A stretch of DNA of 64,000 nucleotides from Fimbriiglobus ruber (GTDB lineage Bacteria > Planctomycetota > Planctomycetia > Gemmatales > Gemmataceae), in NCBI RefSeq assembly GCF_002197845.1, contig NZ_NIDE01000014.1, forward strand, positions 1,550,001 to 1,614,000, in the 5' to 3' direction. The notes below the pieces were generated by a model. It saw only the letters and a program-made list of their open reading frames with translations, was not told the DNA's origin and searched no databases. The position numbers and the translations under genes were made by a program. Shown here one piece after another: positions 1 through 7,506 of this stretch. The first letter of the stretch is position 1; every line of letters starts with the position of its first letter.

Positions 1-11
1 GGGGTTACGCG

Positions 12-395
12 TCACGCGTCGGGGAATTGCTCGGGCCGGTAGCCGCCCATGATGATGCTGCACCCGGTCACGACCGGGAGCCCGAGGTGCCGCGCCTTTT
101 CGACGACCGCCGGCGCGTCGGCCCCGGGGTTGAGGATGAGTTGGCCGACCGACTTGCTGGCCAGGGTGTCGAGTGCCGCCAGACCGACTGCGGGCGGGAC
201 GTAGAAGGTGACGCGGTCGATGCGGTCCAGTGGGACGTCGGCCACGGACTTGTACGCGGGAACGCCTTCGACGGTCGTTTCGGTCGGGTGAATGGCATAC
301 ACGTCGTACCCAGCGGCCAGATACGCTCGGACGGCTTTGTTGCCGAACTTCCGGCGGTCCGAACTGGCGCCGACGATCGCGATGGACGATTTCAT
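12..395 (-). CDS. CoA-binding domain protein (YccU-like)
   Basis: 127-aa cytosolic protein made of a single CoA-binding Rossmann domain. The N-terminus has the family pattern (AIVGASSDRRKFGNKAVR) that binds the nucleotide, and the C-terminal half has the conserved NPGAD and TGCSIIM segments. The length matches stand-alone YccU-type proteins. The ATG at 395 was chosen because the domain begins two residues later; the open frame continues upstream to 572, but that extension is Arg/Pro-rich and looks non-coding. csrA lies upstream in the same orientation. The substrate of this family is not established, so only the fold is called. Confidence 0.85.
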   Translation of the reverse strand: MKSSIAIVGASSDRRKFGNKAVRAYLAAGYDVYAIHPTETTVEGVPAYKSVADVPLDRIDRVTFYVPPAVGLAALDTLASKSVGQLILNPGADAPAVVEKARHLGLPVVTGCSIIMGGYRPEQFPDA

Positions 396-480
396 GGTAA
401 GGGAGGGCGTGCGAAGGGTCTTCCGCTCCCCCCGGGGACGGGAGAGGGAGGCGGTGCGGCGCGGAGGAATCGTGTGCCGC

Positions 481-687
481 CTAGCTGGGGCCAACGGGCC
501 CCGGGTTCGGTGCGGCCGCGGTCTTTTGACCGTGGATCGCGTCGTACACTTCTTCGCGGTGAACGGGGACATCCTTGGGGGCCACGATCCCGAGCCGGAC
601 CTTGTCGCCGCGGATTTCCACGATCGTAATGACGATGTCGTTGTTGATCACAATCGACTCGTTTTTTTTCCTGGACAGTACGAGCAT
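481..687 (-). CDS. csrA: Carbon storage regulator CsrA
   Basis: 68-aa RNA-binding post-transcriptional regulator. It opens with the classic MLVLSRKKNESIVI and continues with IRGDKVRLGIVAPKDVPVHREEV, the beta strands and helix of the CsrA/RsmA dimer that binds GGA motifs in mRNA leaders. The last 15 residues (AAAPNPGPVGPS) are a low-complexity tail beyond the usual 60-aa core. It lies 85 bp upstream of the CoA-binding gene on the same strand and may share its transcript. No flagellar genes, a common neighbour of csrA in this phylum, are visible. Confidence 0.95.
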   Translation of the reverse strand: MLVLSRKKNESIVINNDIVITIVEIRGDKVRLGIVAPKDVPVHREEVYDAIHGQKTAAAPNPGPVGPS

Positions 688-1410
688 TGGGGCCTATCTT
701 TCGATGCAGTAACGCAACGCAAGTTGGACTCGTTCTCCTGTCTGCTACGCGGAGTCGTAAAAACCCCGTCCGGAGAACCCGGAAGAAGGCCTAATCGCGA
801 GTCGAGCACATCCGACTGTGCGCCCGATTCACAACCGGCACGTCCTCCGGCGCACGACTTGTTGAGTCGTGGGGGCGCCGGGCGAACCGTGTGGGCAGAA
901 CACTTCACTAATATACTAACTGTAAAAACGGGCAATCTGCGCCGTCAAGCGGAATCCGCCGATCGAGTTCCGGAATTTCACCATTTCGCTGTTGAAATCG
1001 TCCCGAAAATTTGCATGGAGATCCGGCTTGTCACATTGTCGGCTCATTTTTCGCGGTTTTGTTGTAATTTGAAGCAGCGAATCACGGGCTTTAAGCCAGC
1101 TCGACACAGGTGAATAATCGGACGCGATTATCCTCCGTATTTCCGAAATTCAAATCCCGACCTGTAGGACACTTGGGTAAAAAGCATGGCTCATGGTATG
1201 AATGTGCGAGCCGCAGACTGTTTCGTAGCGCAGTGATCGTGGAACGCGGGGTTGCCTTGACTCGGAAAGGCGATCGACGGCGGCGTCTAGCGAGGCGCAC
1301 CCGGAATGACTCCTCCGGGATGCGGCTCGTCCGGGCCGGTTTCCTACCCGCAGGCTGCCCTCGCGCGAATAATAGGTTACTCTAGGGTGACACGCACAGG
1401 GAGTTCCGTC
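688..1410. other. Intergenic region, no gene supported
   Basis: Stretch between csrA and the small gene at 1411. It is more AT-rich than its surroundings around 890-1100 and presumably holds the csrA promoter. The open frames crossing it lack family motifs, plausible starts and consistent codon use. No convincing RNA or repeat was seen. Confidence 0.5.
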
Positions 1411-1680
1411 ATGCCACGCAAGCCGTCCCGTAAAGCGAAGAATGAGCCGACCGTCAGTGGCATCCTCGGGCTCGGGCTCGACAACGCCGACGGGGAGAAG
1501 CGGATCACCCGCACCGAAGAAATGGTTCTGGTCGGCGGGTCGCGGGAAACGCACGAGCAAATGCAGGAGACGGCGATCCGATTCAGCGAGGAACTGGAGA
1601 AGCGGGGCAAGAAAATCAACGAAGTGTCCGTCCGGGAAGCCGCCGACTTGCTCCGCGAAGCGCACGAAAAATCGCGATAA
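1411..1680 (+). CDS. Small charged hypothetical protein
   Basis: 89-aa hydrophilic protein. It has a basic N-terminus (MPRKPSRKAKN) and then mostly charged, probably helical sequence rich in Glu, Lys and Arg (EEMVLVGGSRETHEQMQETA). The ATG at 1411 follows an AG-rich stretch (CAGGGAG) and is the first start after which the sequence looks coding. No signal peptide, membrane segment or recognised domain. It stands alone upstream of the sigma factor gene; function unknown. Confidence 0.55.
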   Translation: MPRKPSRKAKNEPTVSGILGLGLDNADGEKRITRTEEMVLVGGSRETHEQMQETAIRFSEELEKRGKKINEVSVREAADLLREAHEKSR

Positions 1681-1807
1681 CCCCGTCGACCGACGCCGAC
1701 CCACCTTTCCCCCATCGGTTTCCCGACAAGATTCGCGGAGCCCGCACGAATCACCCGCCATGAAACCTTTCTCCCCGCGACCGGGTACTCCTAAGTGAGG
1801 AGGCGCC

Positions 1808-2422
1808 GTGTCCGCCGACGACGACCTCGTGCGCCGGTGCCTCGCGGGCCGGCCGGACGCCATGCGAGAACTGGTCGACCGATTCCAGGGGGACGTGTAT
1901 GCCCTGTGCGTCCGCCTGCTGAACCACGCCCACGACGCCGAGGACGTGACCCAGGAAGTGTTCATCCGGGTGTTCCGCAGCCTCGGCAAGTGGGACCCGA
2001 CCCGCCCGCTCCGGCCGTGGGTACTCGGCATCACGGTGAACCGCTGCCGGACGTGGATCGGCAAGCGGGGCCGGCTGCCCGAGTCCGTCGACTACCTGCA
2101 CGACGTACCCGGCCGCCCGCCCGACGCGCCGGCGAACGAACTGACCGCCGCGATCCGCGACGGCGTCGACGAACTCCGGGACGATTACCGGGCCGTGTTC
2201 GTCTTGTTTCACGAGCAAGGTCGGTCGTACGACGAGATTGCGGAGGCGGTCGGCCGGCCGGTCGGTACTGTGAAAACCTGGCTCCACCGGGCGCGGGTTC
2301 AAGTCCTGGCCTTGCTCCGCAAGCGCGGCCTGGCACCGGACGAGCCCCCGACCCCTGAAGCCCCACCCGCCGCGCCGGCCGAACGATCGTGCCCGGCCCC
2401 CAAACCTTCGACGCGAATATGA
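1808..2422 (+). CDS. ECF RNA polymerase sigma factor
   Basis: 204-aa sigma-70 family ECF factor. Region 2 covers about residues 18-95 and includes the core-binding helix HDAEDVTQEVFIRVFRSL. Region 4 covers about residues 120-185 and has the helix-turn-helix SYDEIAEAVGRPVGTVKTWL. The C-terminus is a Pro/Ala-rich tail. The GTG start at 1808 is preceded by a strong GAGGAG ribosome-binding site about 6 bases upstream. The stop codon overlaps the next start (ATGA at 2419-2422), so the pair is translationally coupled, as is usual for sigma/anti-sigma modules. The target regulon cannot be read from the sequence. Confidence 0.92.
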   Translation: MSADDDLVRRCLAGRPDAMRELVDRFQGDVYALCVRLLNHAHDAEDVTQEVFIRVFRSLGKWDPTRPLRPWVLGITVNRCRTWIGKRGRLPESVDYLHDVPGRPPDAPANELTAAIRDGVDELRDDYRAVFVLFHEQGRSYDEIAEAVGRPVGTVKTWLHRARVQVLALLRKRGLAPDEPPTPEAPPAAPAERSCPAPKPSTRI

Positions 2423-3186
2423 CCCCGCCACCGCCCACATCCCGCCCCGACACTTCGGCTGACCCTTCGGCCGACTGTGCCGCGTTTGAACTCGCCGTCC
2501 AGCGAGTGTTCGACGGCGACGCGGGATTCGACACACTGGCCACTACGCACCCGACCGAATGTCCGAGCTGTCGGGCGTTGGCTGCTTCGGCGGCCGTGTT
2601 CCACGCCGTGTTGCCCGGCCTCACCCGCCAACCCAGCCCGCCCACCGGGCTGGCGGCGCGAATCGTGACGGCTGCCCTCCGCGACCGGCGCAAGCGCCGC
2701 CTGCAACGAATGGCGGGACGGGTGGGAGCGCTGGCTCTGGCCGCCGCGGTCCTCGTGGCGGGGGCGGTGTTCCTGTTCGGCGGCCCGACCGGCGGGCACC
2801 CCGACGTGGCTCAACAACTGCCCCAGCCGAACCTTCCGAGCCCTACTCCCGATTCGGCCCCGGCCCCCCGCGCGGTCGCGTCAAACGCCGCCCCGCCCCC
2901 GCGCGTTGCAGATCAGGTGGCCGAAGCCGGGTCCGCGCTCGCCGCACTGACGCGCGAGGCCACGGACCGTGCGATTGCCCCGACCCGGAACCTGCTCCCG
3001 TCGACCGATACGCTCGCGCTGCCGGAGTCGGACGTGGCGGTCGTGGAGCCCGCGGTCGAGTCCCTGTCCGGGGTGTCCGAAGCGGCCCGCGTCGGGTTCG
3101 AGCCGATGACGAACACGACCCGCCGGGCCGTCAACCTGTTCCTCCGCGATGTCGGGCTCAATACCCCGGCGAAACCGAACTCCTGA
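2419..3186 (+). CDS. Putative membrane-anchored zinc-type anti-sigma factor
   Basis: 255-aa protein starting at an ATG that overlaps the sigma-factor stop. Residues 44-51 read HPTECPSC, an H-x3-C-x2-C arrangement typical of zinc-binding anti-sigma domains, which sequester ECF sigma factors. A single transmembrane segment lies near residues 97-120 (ALALAAAVLVAGAVFLFGG) after a basic stretch, so the domain would be cytosolic with a Pro/Ala-rich extracytoplasmic tail of about 130 residues. The zinc motif, coupling and topology support the call; overall sequence similarity to known families is weak. The signal sensed by the outer part is unknown. Confidence 0.75.
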   Translation: MTPPPPTSRPDTSADPSADCAAFELAVQRVFDGDAGFDTLATTHPTECPSCRALAASAAVFHAVLPGLTRQPSPPTGLAARIVTAALRDRRKRRLQRMAGRVGALALAAAVLVAGAVFLFGGPTGGHPDVAQQLPQPNLPSPTPDSAPAPRAVASNAAPPPRVADQVAEAGSALAALTREATDRAIAPTRNLLPSTDTLALPESDVAVVEPAVESLSGVSEAARVGFEPMTNTTRRAVNLFLRDVGLNTPAKPNS

Positions 3187-3223
3187 CTTGCACGTGAACC
3201 CCCTACTCCGACCCCGACGCCCC

Positions 3224-4954
3224 ATGACCCGTCCGTCGATTCGCGGCCGGCTCGCAGCCGCGCTGGTGTTCGCCCTCGGCGTCGTTCCCGTCGCGCGAGC
3301 GGCCGATCCGGCGGCCGAGGTGCTGCGACTGGTGCCGCCCGACACCGCGGTCTGCTTCGTCGCCCGCGACCTGCGGACCCACGTCAAGGAGATCGGCCAG
3401 TCGCCGTTCGTGGCGTCGCTGCTCGAATCGGCGGTCGGCAAGCCGTTCGCCCAGTCGCCCGAGCTGCAAAAATTGAAGGGGCTGGAGCAGTTCTTCGTCG
3501 CCCAGTTCGGACTGACACCCCAGCAACTACGGGACGACATCTTCGGCGACGCGGTCGTATTCGCGTACCGCCCAGGCCCGGCGGACAAGCCCGGCGACGA
3601 GACCGGCCTTGTCCTGATCCGGGCCGGAAAGCCCGACGCCCTCGACAAACTGGTCGGCAAGCTCAACGACTTCCAGCGGGCGACCGGCGAGGTCAAGTCC
3701 GCGCGCGAGAAGACGCACGCCGGGCAGACGTACACCGAGCGCGTCAAGTCGGCCGGGGCGTCGGAATACTACTGGCTCCGGGACGGCATCCTCGCGTATT
3801 CGGCCCAGGAGCAGGCGATCCGCGGGGTAATCGAGCAAGCTGCGGCTAGCGGGGCGAAAGAGGGGCGCGTGGCCGCCGCGATGACCGCGCTCGGCGTAAA
3901 CGATAAGTTCGCGGTCTGTTGGTTCGACCCGCGGGCGTTTGATGGCGAACTCCGGGCGAAGACCGAAGCCGCCAAGACCGACGACGAGCGGGCGGTCCTC
4001 GCGCACATCCGAACCCTCTGGGCCGCGGCCGACGGCCTCGCTCTGTACGCGCACCCGGGCCGCGGGTTGGAACTCGGACTGGTGGCGGCGTTCGACCGAA
4101 CCCGCGTGCCGGCCGGCGTCCGCGACCTGCTGCTACAGCCACGGGGCACGTCCGCGCTCTGGGGCGTCGTCCCGCCCGACGCGCTGGCCGCCGCGGGCGG
4201 ACGTGTCAACCTGCCGAAAATGTTCGACGCGATCGAGGCGTTCCAGCCCGCGGGGCGGAAGACCGGCCCGCGGGCGGCGATCGAGCAGCACTTCGGCCCG
4301 CTGATCGGTCGGGACAAGCTGCCCGTCGTGTTGACGGCACTCGGCCCGGACTGGATCGCGTGGGCCGCGCCGCCCGCGACCAAGGCGAGCGACTGGGTGC
4401 CGGAGAGCGCGTTCGTTTTAAAGCTGACCGCCGAGGGGAAGAGTGCCGCGGATGTGGCGGCCAGCGTGCGGCAGGCGATCGAGTTCGCCGCCCAGGTGGC
4501 GCGGGTCCAGCACAACAAGACCCACGCCGACCAGATCGATCTCGCGGAAGAAGATCAGGGCGGCGTGGTCGTCAAATACCTGACCGGCGACCAGGTCTTC
4601 GCCCCCGGCGTCCGCCCGGCGTACGCGATCAAGGACGGCTACCTGATCGTGGCGACCACGCCCGACGTGATCCGGCGGTTCGTCGCGCCCAAAGGGGCGG
4701 TTGCCCCCGCGGCGCCCGCGCCGGTCGTGCGGGTGGCCGCCAAACAGCTACGCGAGTACATCGGCCGGCACGGGAAGACGGTTGCCAAAACGCTGGCGGC
4801 CCTCGGCGGCAAGCCCGTGGAGGAGACCGACCGCGACCTGACGAACCTGTTCGCCGCGCTGGAACTGTTCGACAAAGTGGAACTGCATCACAGTGCGGAC
4901 GGCGGAAAGATCCGGTTCGTGGTCAGCATCGATTTCGTCAAGCCGCTAAAGTAG
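3224..4954 (+). CDS. Exported DUF3352-like hypothetical protein
   Basis: 576-aa protein with a signal peptide (basic start, then AAALVFALGVVPVARA before ADP). The mature part opens with LRLVPPDTAVCFVARDLR and contains repeated segments of the sort seen in planctomycete proteins loosely assigned to DUF3352: predicted periplasmic, mixed alpha/beta, no catalytic motif visible. The ATG at 3224 begins the signal peptide; a GTG at 3194 is a less likely alternative. It lies 37 bp after the anti-sigma gene on the same strand, so it may be the third gene of that operon and a candidate target or sensor. Function unknown. Confidence 0.7.
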   Translation: MTRPSIRGRLAAALVFALGVVPVARAADPAAEVLRLVPPDTAVCFVARDLRTHVKEIGQSPFVASLLESAVGKPFAQSPELQKLKGLEQFFVAQFGLTPQQLRDDIFGDAVVFAYRPGPADKPGDETGLVLIRAGKPDALDKLVGKLNDFQRATGEVKSAREKTHAGQTYTERVKSAGASEYYWLRDGILAYSAQEQAIRGVIEQAAASGAKEGRVAAAMTALGVNDKFAVCWFDPRAFDGELRAKTEAAKTDDERAVLAHIRTLWAAADGLALYAHPGRGLELGLVAAFDRTRVPAGVRDLLLQPRGTSALWGVVPPDALAAAGGRVNLPKMFDAIEAFQPAGRKTGPRAAIEQHFGPLIGRDKLPVVLTALGPDWIAWAAPPATKASDWVPESAFVLKLTAEGKSAADVAASVRQAIEFAAQVARVQHNKTHADQIDLAEEDQGGVVVKYLTGDQVFAPGVRPAYAIKDGYLIVATTPDVIRRFVAPKGAVAPAAPAPVVRVAAKQLREYIGRHGKTVAKTLAALGGKPVEETDRDLTNLFAALELFDKVELHHSADGGKIRFVVSIDFVKPLK

Positions 4955-4958
4955 GGCC

Positions 4959-6218
4959 CTACGGCTCGATCGGGACAGTTTTCTGATTCTTCCGCTCACC
5001 CCGAATGACCTTCGTTCCCTCGCCGGTCAGCCGCAGGTACCAGTCCGACGGCAGCCCCTCGTACGTAGCGAAGCGGCCCGGCGTGGGGGGCGTGTTGCTG
5101 ACCTTGAGGATGGCTGTTCCCTCATCGACCTCGTCGAACATCGCGACGTAGGCCATGTCGATTCCGAGGTCAGCGGCGGCCGAAAACTGCTGCCAGAAAA
5201 ACTCGCCTTTCATCCGGGGCATCGTGTCCCGGGTCGCGGCCCGCCCTTTCAAATTCACCCACGAGAAGCCCGGGTAAATGACCGGGAGGTACGCCATGCC
5301 CGCCTTCTTCGCCGCTTCGAGGTCGTCTTTCCAGTAACCCGTGGCCGCGTATTTGCGCCCGTCGACCCGCTCGAAGTTGCCCACGTTCCACGGGCTGATG
5401 ACGTCGAACCGGCGGAAGACCTTGGCCCACGCGAGGTCTTTCTCCGTCCGCCACGCCCACTGGCATCCGCCGACGAGCGTCACGCCGTACTTGGGGTCGT
5501 TCTTGAAGAAGTCGATGACGCGGTTCGCCAGGTCCGGCCCGAAGCGGTCGCTGTAAAAGCCCCACACGAATAAGACCGGCTTGCCGTTGTGGCGGAGATA
5601 CCGGCTATCCCCCGTAACCTTCGCCTCGTCGACGAGGCGCTTCCAGTCGGCCGTCAGTGTGTCGAACAGCTTGTCCTTCGGGGCGTCGGTCAGGTCGTAG
5701 CAGAGGGCGTACGCGCGGCCCGTCTTGGCGGCCGCCGCCCGGACGTGGGTGAGCACTTGCTCGCCCGAGCGGTTGTTCAGGTCCACGAGGAACCGCTGGA
5801 GGAAGACGCCGTCGATGCCGTATTGTTCCATCCAGCGGAAGTGCCGGTCGACGGTCTTCGGGTTGGCGGAGCTGAACAGGTGGGCGGGCTTGCCGTCCGG
5901 GTACATGAAGCCGGGGGTGGCGTACTTTTCGTCGTCGTCGTACTCGGCCATGTCCGGCCACATCTCGAACGACAGCGACCCGGCTCCGATCATCCGCCCG
6001 TTCCGGCTCCAGTGCCGCCAGCCCTGTCGGGCCGGGTCGCCGGGACAGCGGAACCACCCTTGATACCCGCAGAGAACTTTGTGATGGAGCGTGGTCGCGT
6101 CGACGGGGGATTTGATGCGAGGGGGCGGCGCTTCTTCTGCGACCGCGGGAAGGGACGGCGCGGTGAAGGTAACAATCAAGACAATGGCGCACCCGAGGAT
6201 GCACACGTGCCGCGACAT
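4959..6218 (-). CDS. Exported glycoside hydrolase family 99/71-like protein
   Basis: 419-aa secreted protein with a signal peptide (CAIVLIVTFTAPSLPAVA). The mature domain begins VLCGYQGWFRCPGD, followed by EMWPDMAEYDDDEKYATPGF, WMEQYGIDGVFLQRF, a central HNGKPVLFVWGF and VISPWNVGNF. This arrangement is typical of the GH99-like, xylosidase/arabinosidase-annotated (beta/alpha)8 proteins common in planctomycetes. The substrate is not predictable; an alpha-linked polysaccharide is the family expectation. The ATG at 6218 starts the signal peptide; upstream in-frame codons look non-coding. It converges tail to tail with the DUF3352-like gene (4 bp apart). Confidence 0.72.
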   Translation of the reverse strand: MSRHVCILGCAIVLIVTFTAPSLPAVAEEAPPPRIKSPVDATTLHHKVLCGYQGWFRCPGDPARQGWRHWSRNGRMIGAGSLSFEMWPDMAEYDDDEKYATPGFMYPDGKPAHLFSSANPKTVDRHFRWMEQYGIDGVFLQRFLVDLNNRSGEQVLTHVRAAAAKTGRAYALCYDLTDAPKDKLFDTLTADWKRLVDEAKVTGDSRYLRHNGKPVLFVWGFYSDRFGPDLANRVIDFFKNDPKYGVTLVGGCQWAWRTEKDLAWAKVFRRFDVISPWNVGNFERVDGRKYAATGYWKDDLEAAKKAGMAYLPVIYPGFSWVNLKGRAATRDTMPRMKGEFFWQQFSAAADLGIDMAYVAMFDEVDEGTAILKVSNTPPTPGRFATYEGLPSDWYLRLTGEGTKVIRGERKNQKTVPIEP

Positions 6219-6240
6219 TGATGGGCCCTTGTATTGCCAA

Positions 6241-6337
6241 GGCGAGCGGGGGACGTTAGTCCCCTGATTCTGGGGACTACATCCCACAGAGGAGAGGATA
6301 GTCTTCAGAATCAGGGGACTAACGTCCCCCGCTCGCC
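6241..6337. repeat. 32-bp perfect inverted repeat
   Basis: Arms at 6241-6272 and 6306-6337 are perfect reverse complements separated by 33 bases. It sits between the desaturase and GH99-like genes, both on the minus strand. It could fold as a long hairpin that ends the desaturase transcript, or be a copy of a mobile palindromic element. No target duplication was found at its ends. Confidence 0.85.
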
Positions 6338-6384
6338 TGTTGCGACATCGAGCGGAACGAAATGGGTCTGAATCGCTCGCCCTC

Positions 6385-7314
6385 TCACGCCGCTTTTTCC
6401 GCGTCCTTCGATTTGTATCCCGCGACCTTGATCGGCACCACCTGTTTCGCCAGCCCGACGACTTCCAGCATGCGGATGAACGTATACGTGAGGTCGATTT
6501 CCCACCAGCGGTGGCCGTGGGCGGCGCTGCGCGGGGCGGCGTGGTGGTTGTTGTGCCAGCCCTCGCCGTTCGTCAGCGCGGCCACGACCCAGTTGTTCCG
6601 GCTCCGGTCGGACGTCTCGTAGTTGCGGTAGCCCCAGCGGTGCGACGCCGAGTTCACCAGCCAGGTGATGTGCCACACGTACACGGTGCGGACCACGATG
6701 CCCCACGCGAACGCCTGAGCGGTGATTTGCACCGCGTCCTCGAGTTCGCCCGTGACCGCCCAGCCGATCACGAACGCCCCGACCAGGATGGCCGCGAGGT
6801 GGGCCAGGTAAATCTTCGCCCAGCGGTTCTTCTTGTGCAGCCACCGCATGAACCGATCGGTGAGTAGGTCCGGGACGTACTTTTCGTACGGGCCGAAGCC
6901 CTTGAACCGCTTGTCTTCAGTGTAAATCCAGCCCATGTGGCCCCAGTAGAAGTGGTCGACCGGGCTGTGCGGGTCGCCTTCCTCGTCGCTCGTCTGGTGG
7001 TGCATCCGGTGCGTGGCCACCCACTTGAGCGGCGGCCCTTCGAGGCTGCAGATGCCGCAGACGACGAAGATCTTTTCCAGCCACCCCGGAACCTGGAGCG
7101 ACCGGTGCGTGAGCAGCCGGTGGTAGCCGAGGTTGATCCCGATGGAGCCGAAGACCGCGTTCCCGATCAGAAGGATCGGAATGCCCCACCACGTAAAGAA
7201 ATAGGGCACGAAGGCGAGGGGCACCAGCGCGTGGAAGGCGATCAGGACGCCGACGTATACCGGGAGAATCTTCGGCCGAACGACGGGCTGGACCGCGACT
7301 GCGGACTGGATCAT
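6385..7314 (-). CDS. Acyl-CoA/fatty acid desaturase
   Basis: 309-aa integral membrane diiron enzyme expected to introduce a cis double bond (delta-9 type) into saturated acyl chains. The three histidine boxes are HRLLTH (residues 65-70), HRMHH (102-106) and HNNHH (254-258). They are separated by two hydrophobic hairpins (about residues 17-60 and 170-215), the standard topology of stearoyl-CoA desaturase-like proteins. Length is normal. Start at the ATG at 7314. It lies upstream of the GH99-like gene with an inverted repeat between them, so co-transcription is doubtful. Confidence 0.92.
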   Translation of the reverse strand: MIQSAVAVQPVVRPKILPVYVGVLIAFHALVPLAFVPYFFTWWGIPILLIGNAVFGSIGINLGYHRLLTHRSLQVPGWLEKIFVVCGICSLEGPPLKWVATHRMHHQTSDEEGDPHSPVDHFYWGHMGWIYTEDKRFKGFGPYEKYVPDLLTDRFMRWLHKKNRWAKIYLAHLAAILVGAFVIGWAVTGELEDAVQITAQAFAWGIVVRTVYVWHITWLVNSASHRWGYRNYETSDRSRNNWVVAALTNGEGWHNNHHAAPRSAAHGHRWWEIDLTYTFIRMLEVVGLAKQVVPIKVAGYKSKDAEKAA

Positions 7315-7506
7315 TCGCGGCCTTTCCTGTGTAAAAACGAATCGACCGTGGTAACCGTCCGCACGGCTCGATCGCGAGTGCGCGGTATTAGAAGATTAGA
7401 AAAGAACGCATTTCTTGCAATACGAAGTTGTCGGGCGAGGGTGAGAACGCCGGCGGGCGGCGCCCCCCCCGGCGCCGCCCACCCGAGAGCGGTCTCGGCC
7501 CACGCT

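Noticed and set aside
292-1113. 273-codon plus-strand open frame across csrA and its upstream region
   Set aside because: Overlaps csrA and the CoA-binding gene on the other strand and has no coding features.
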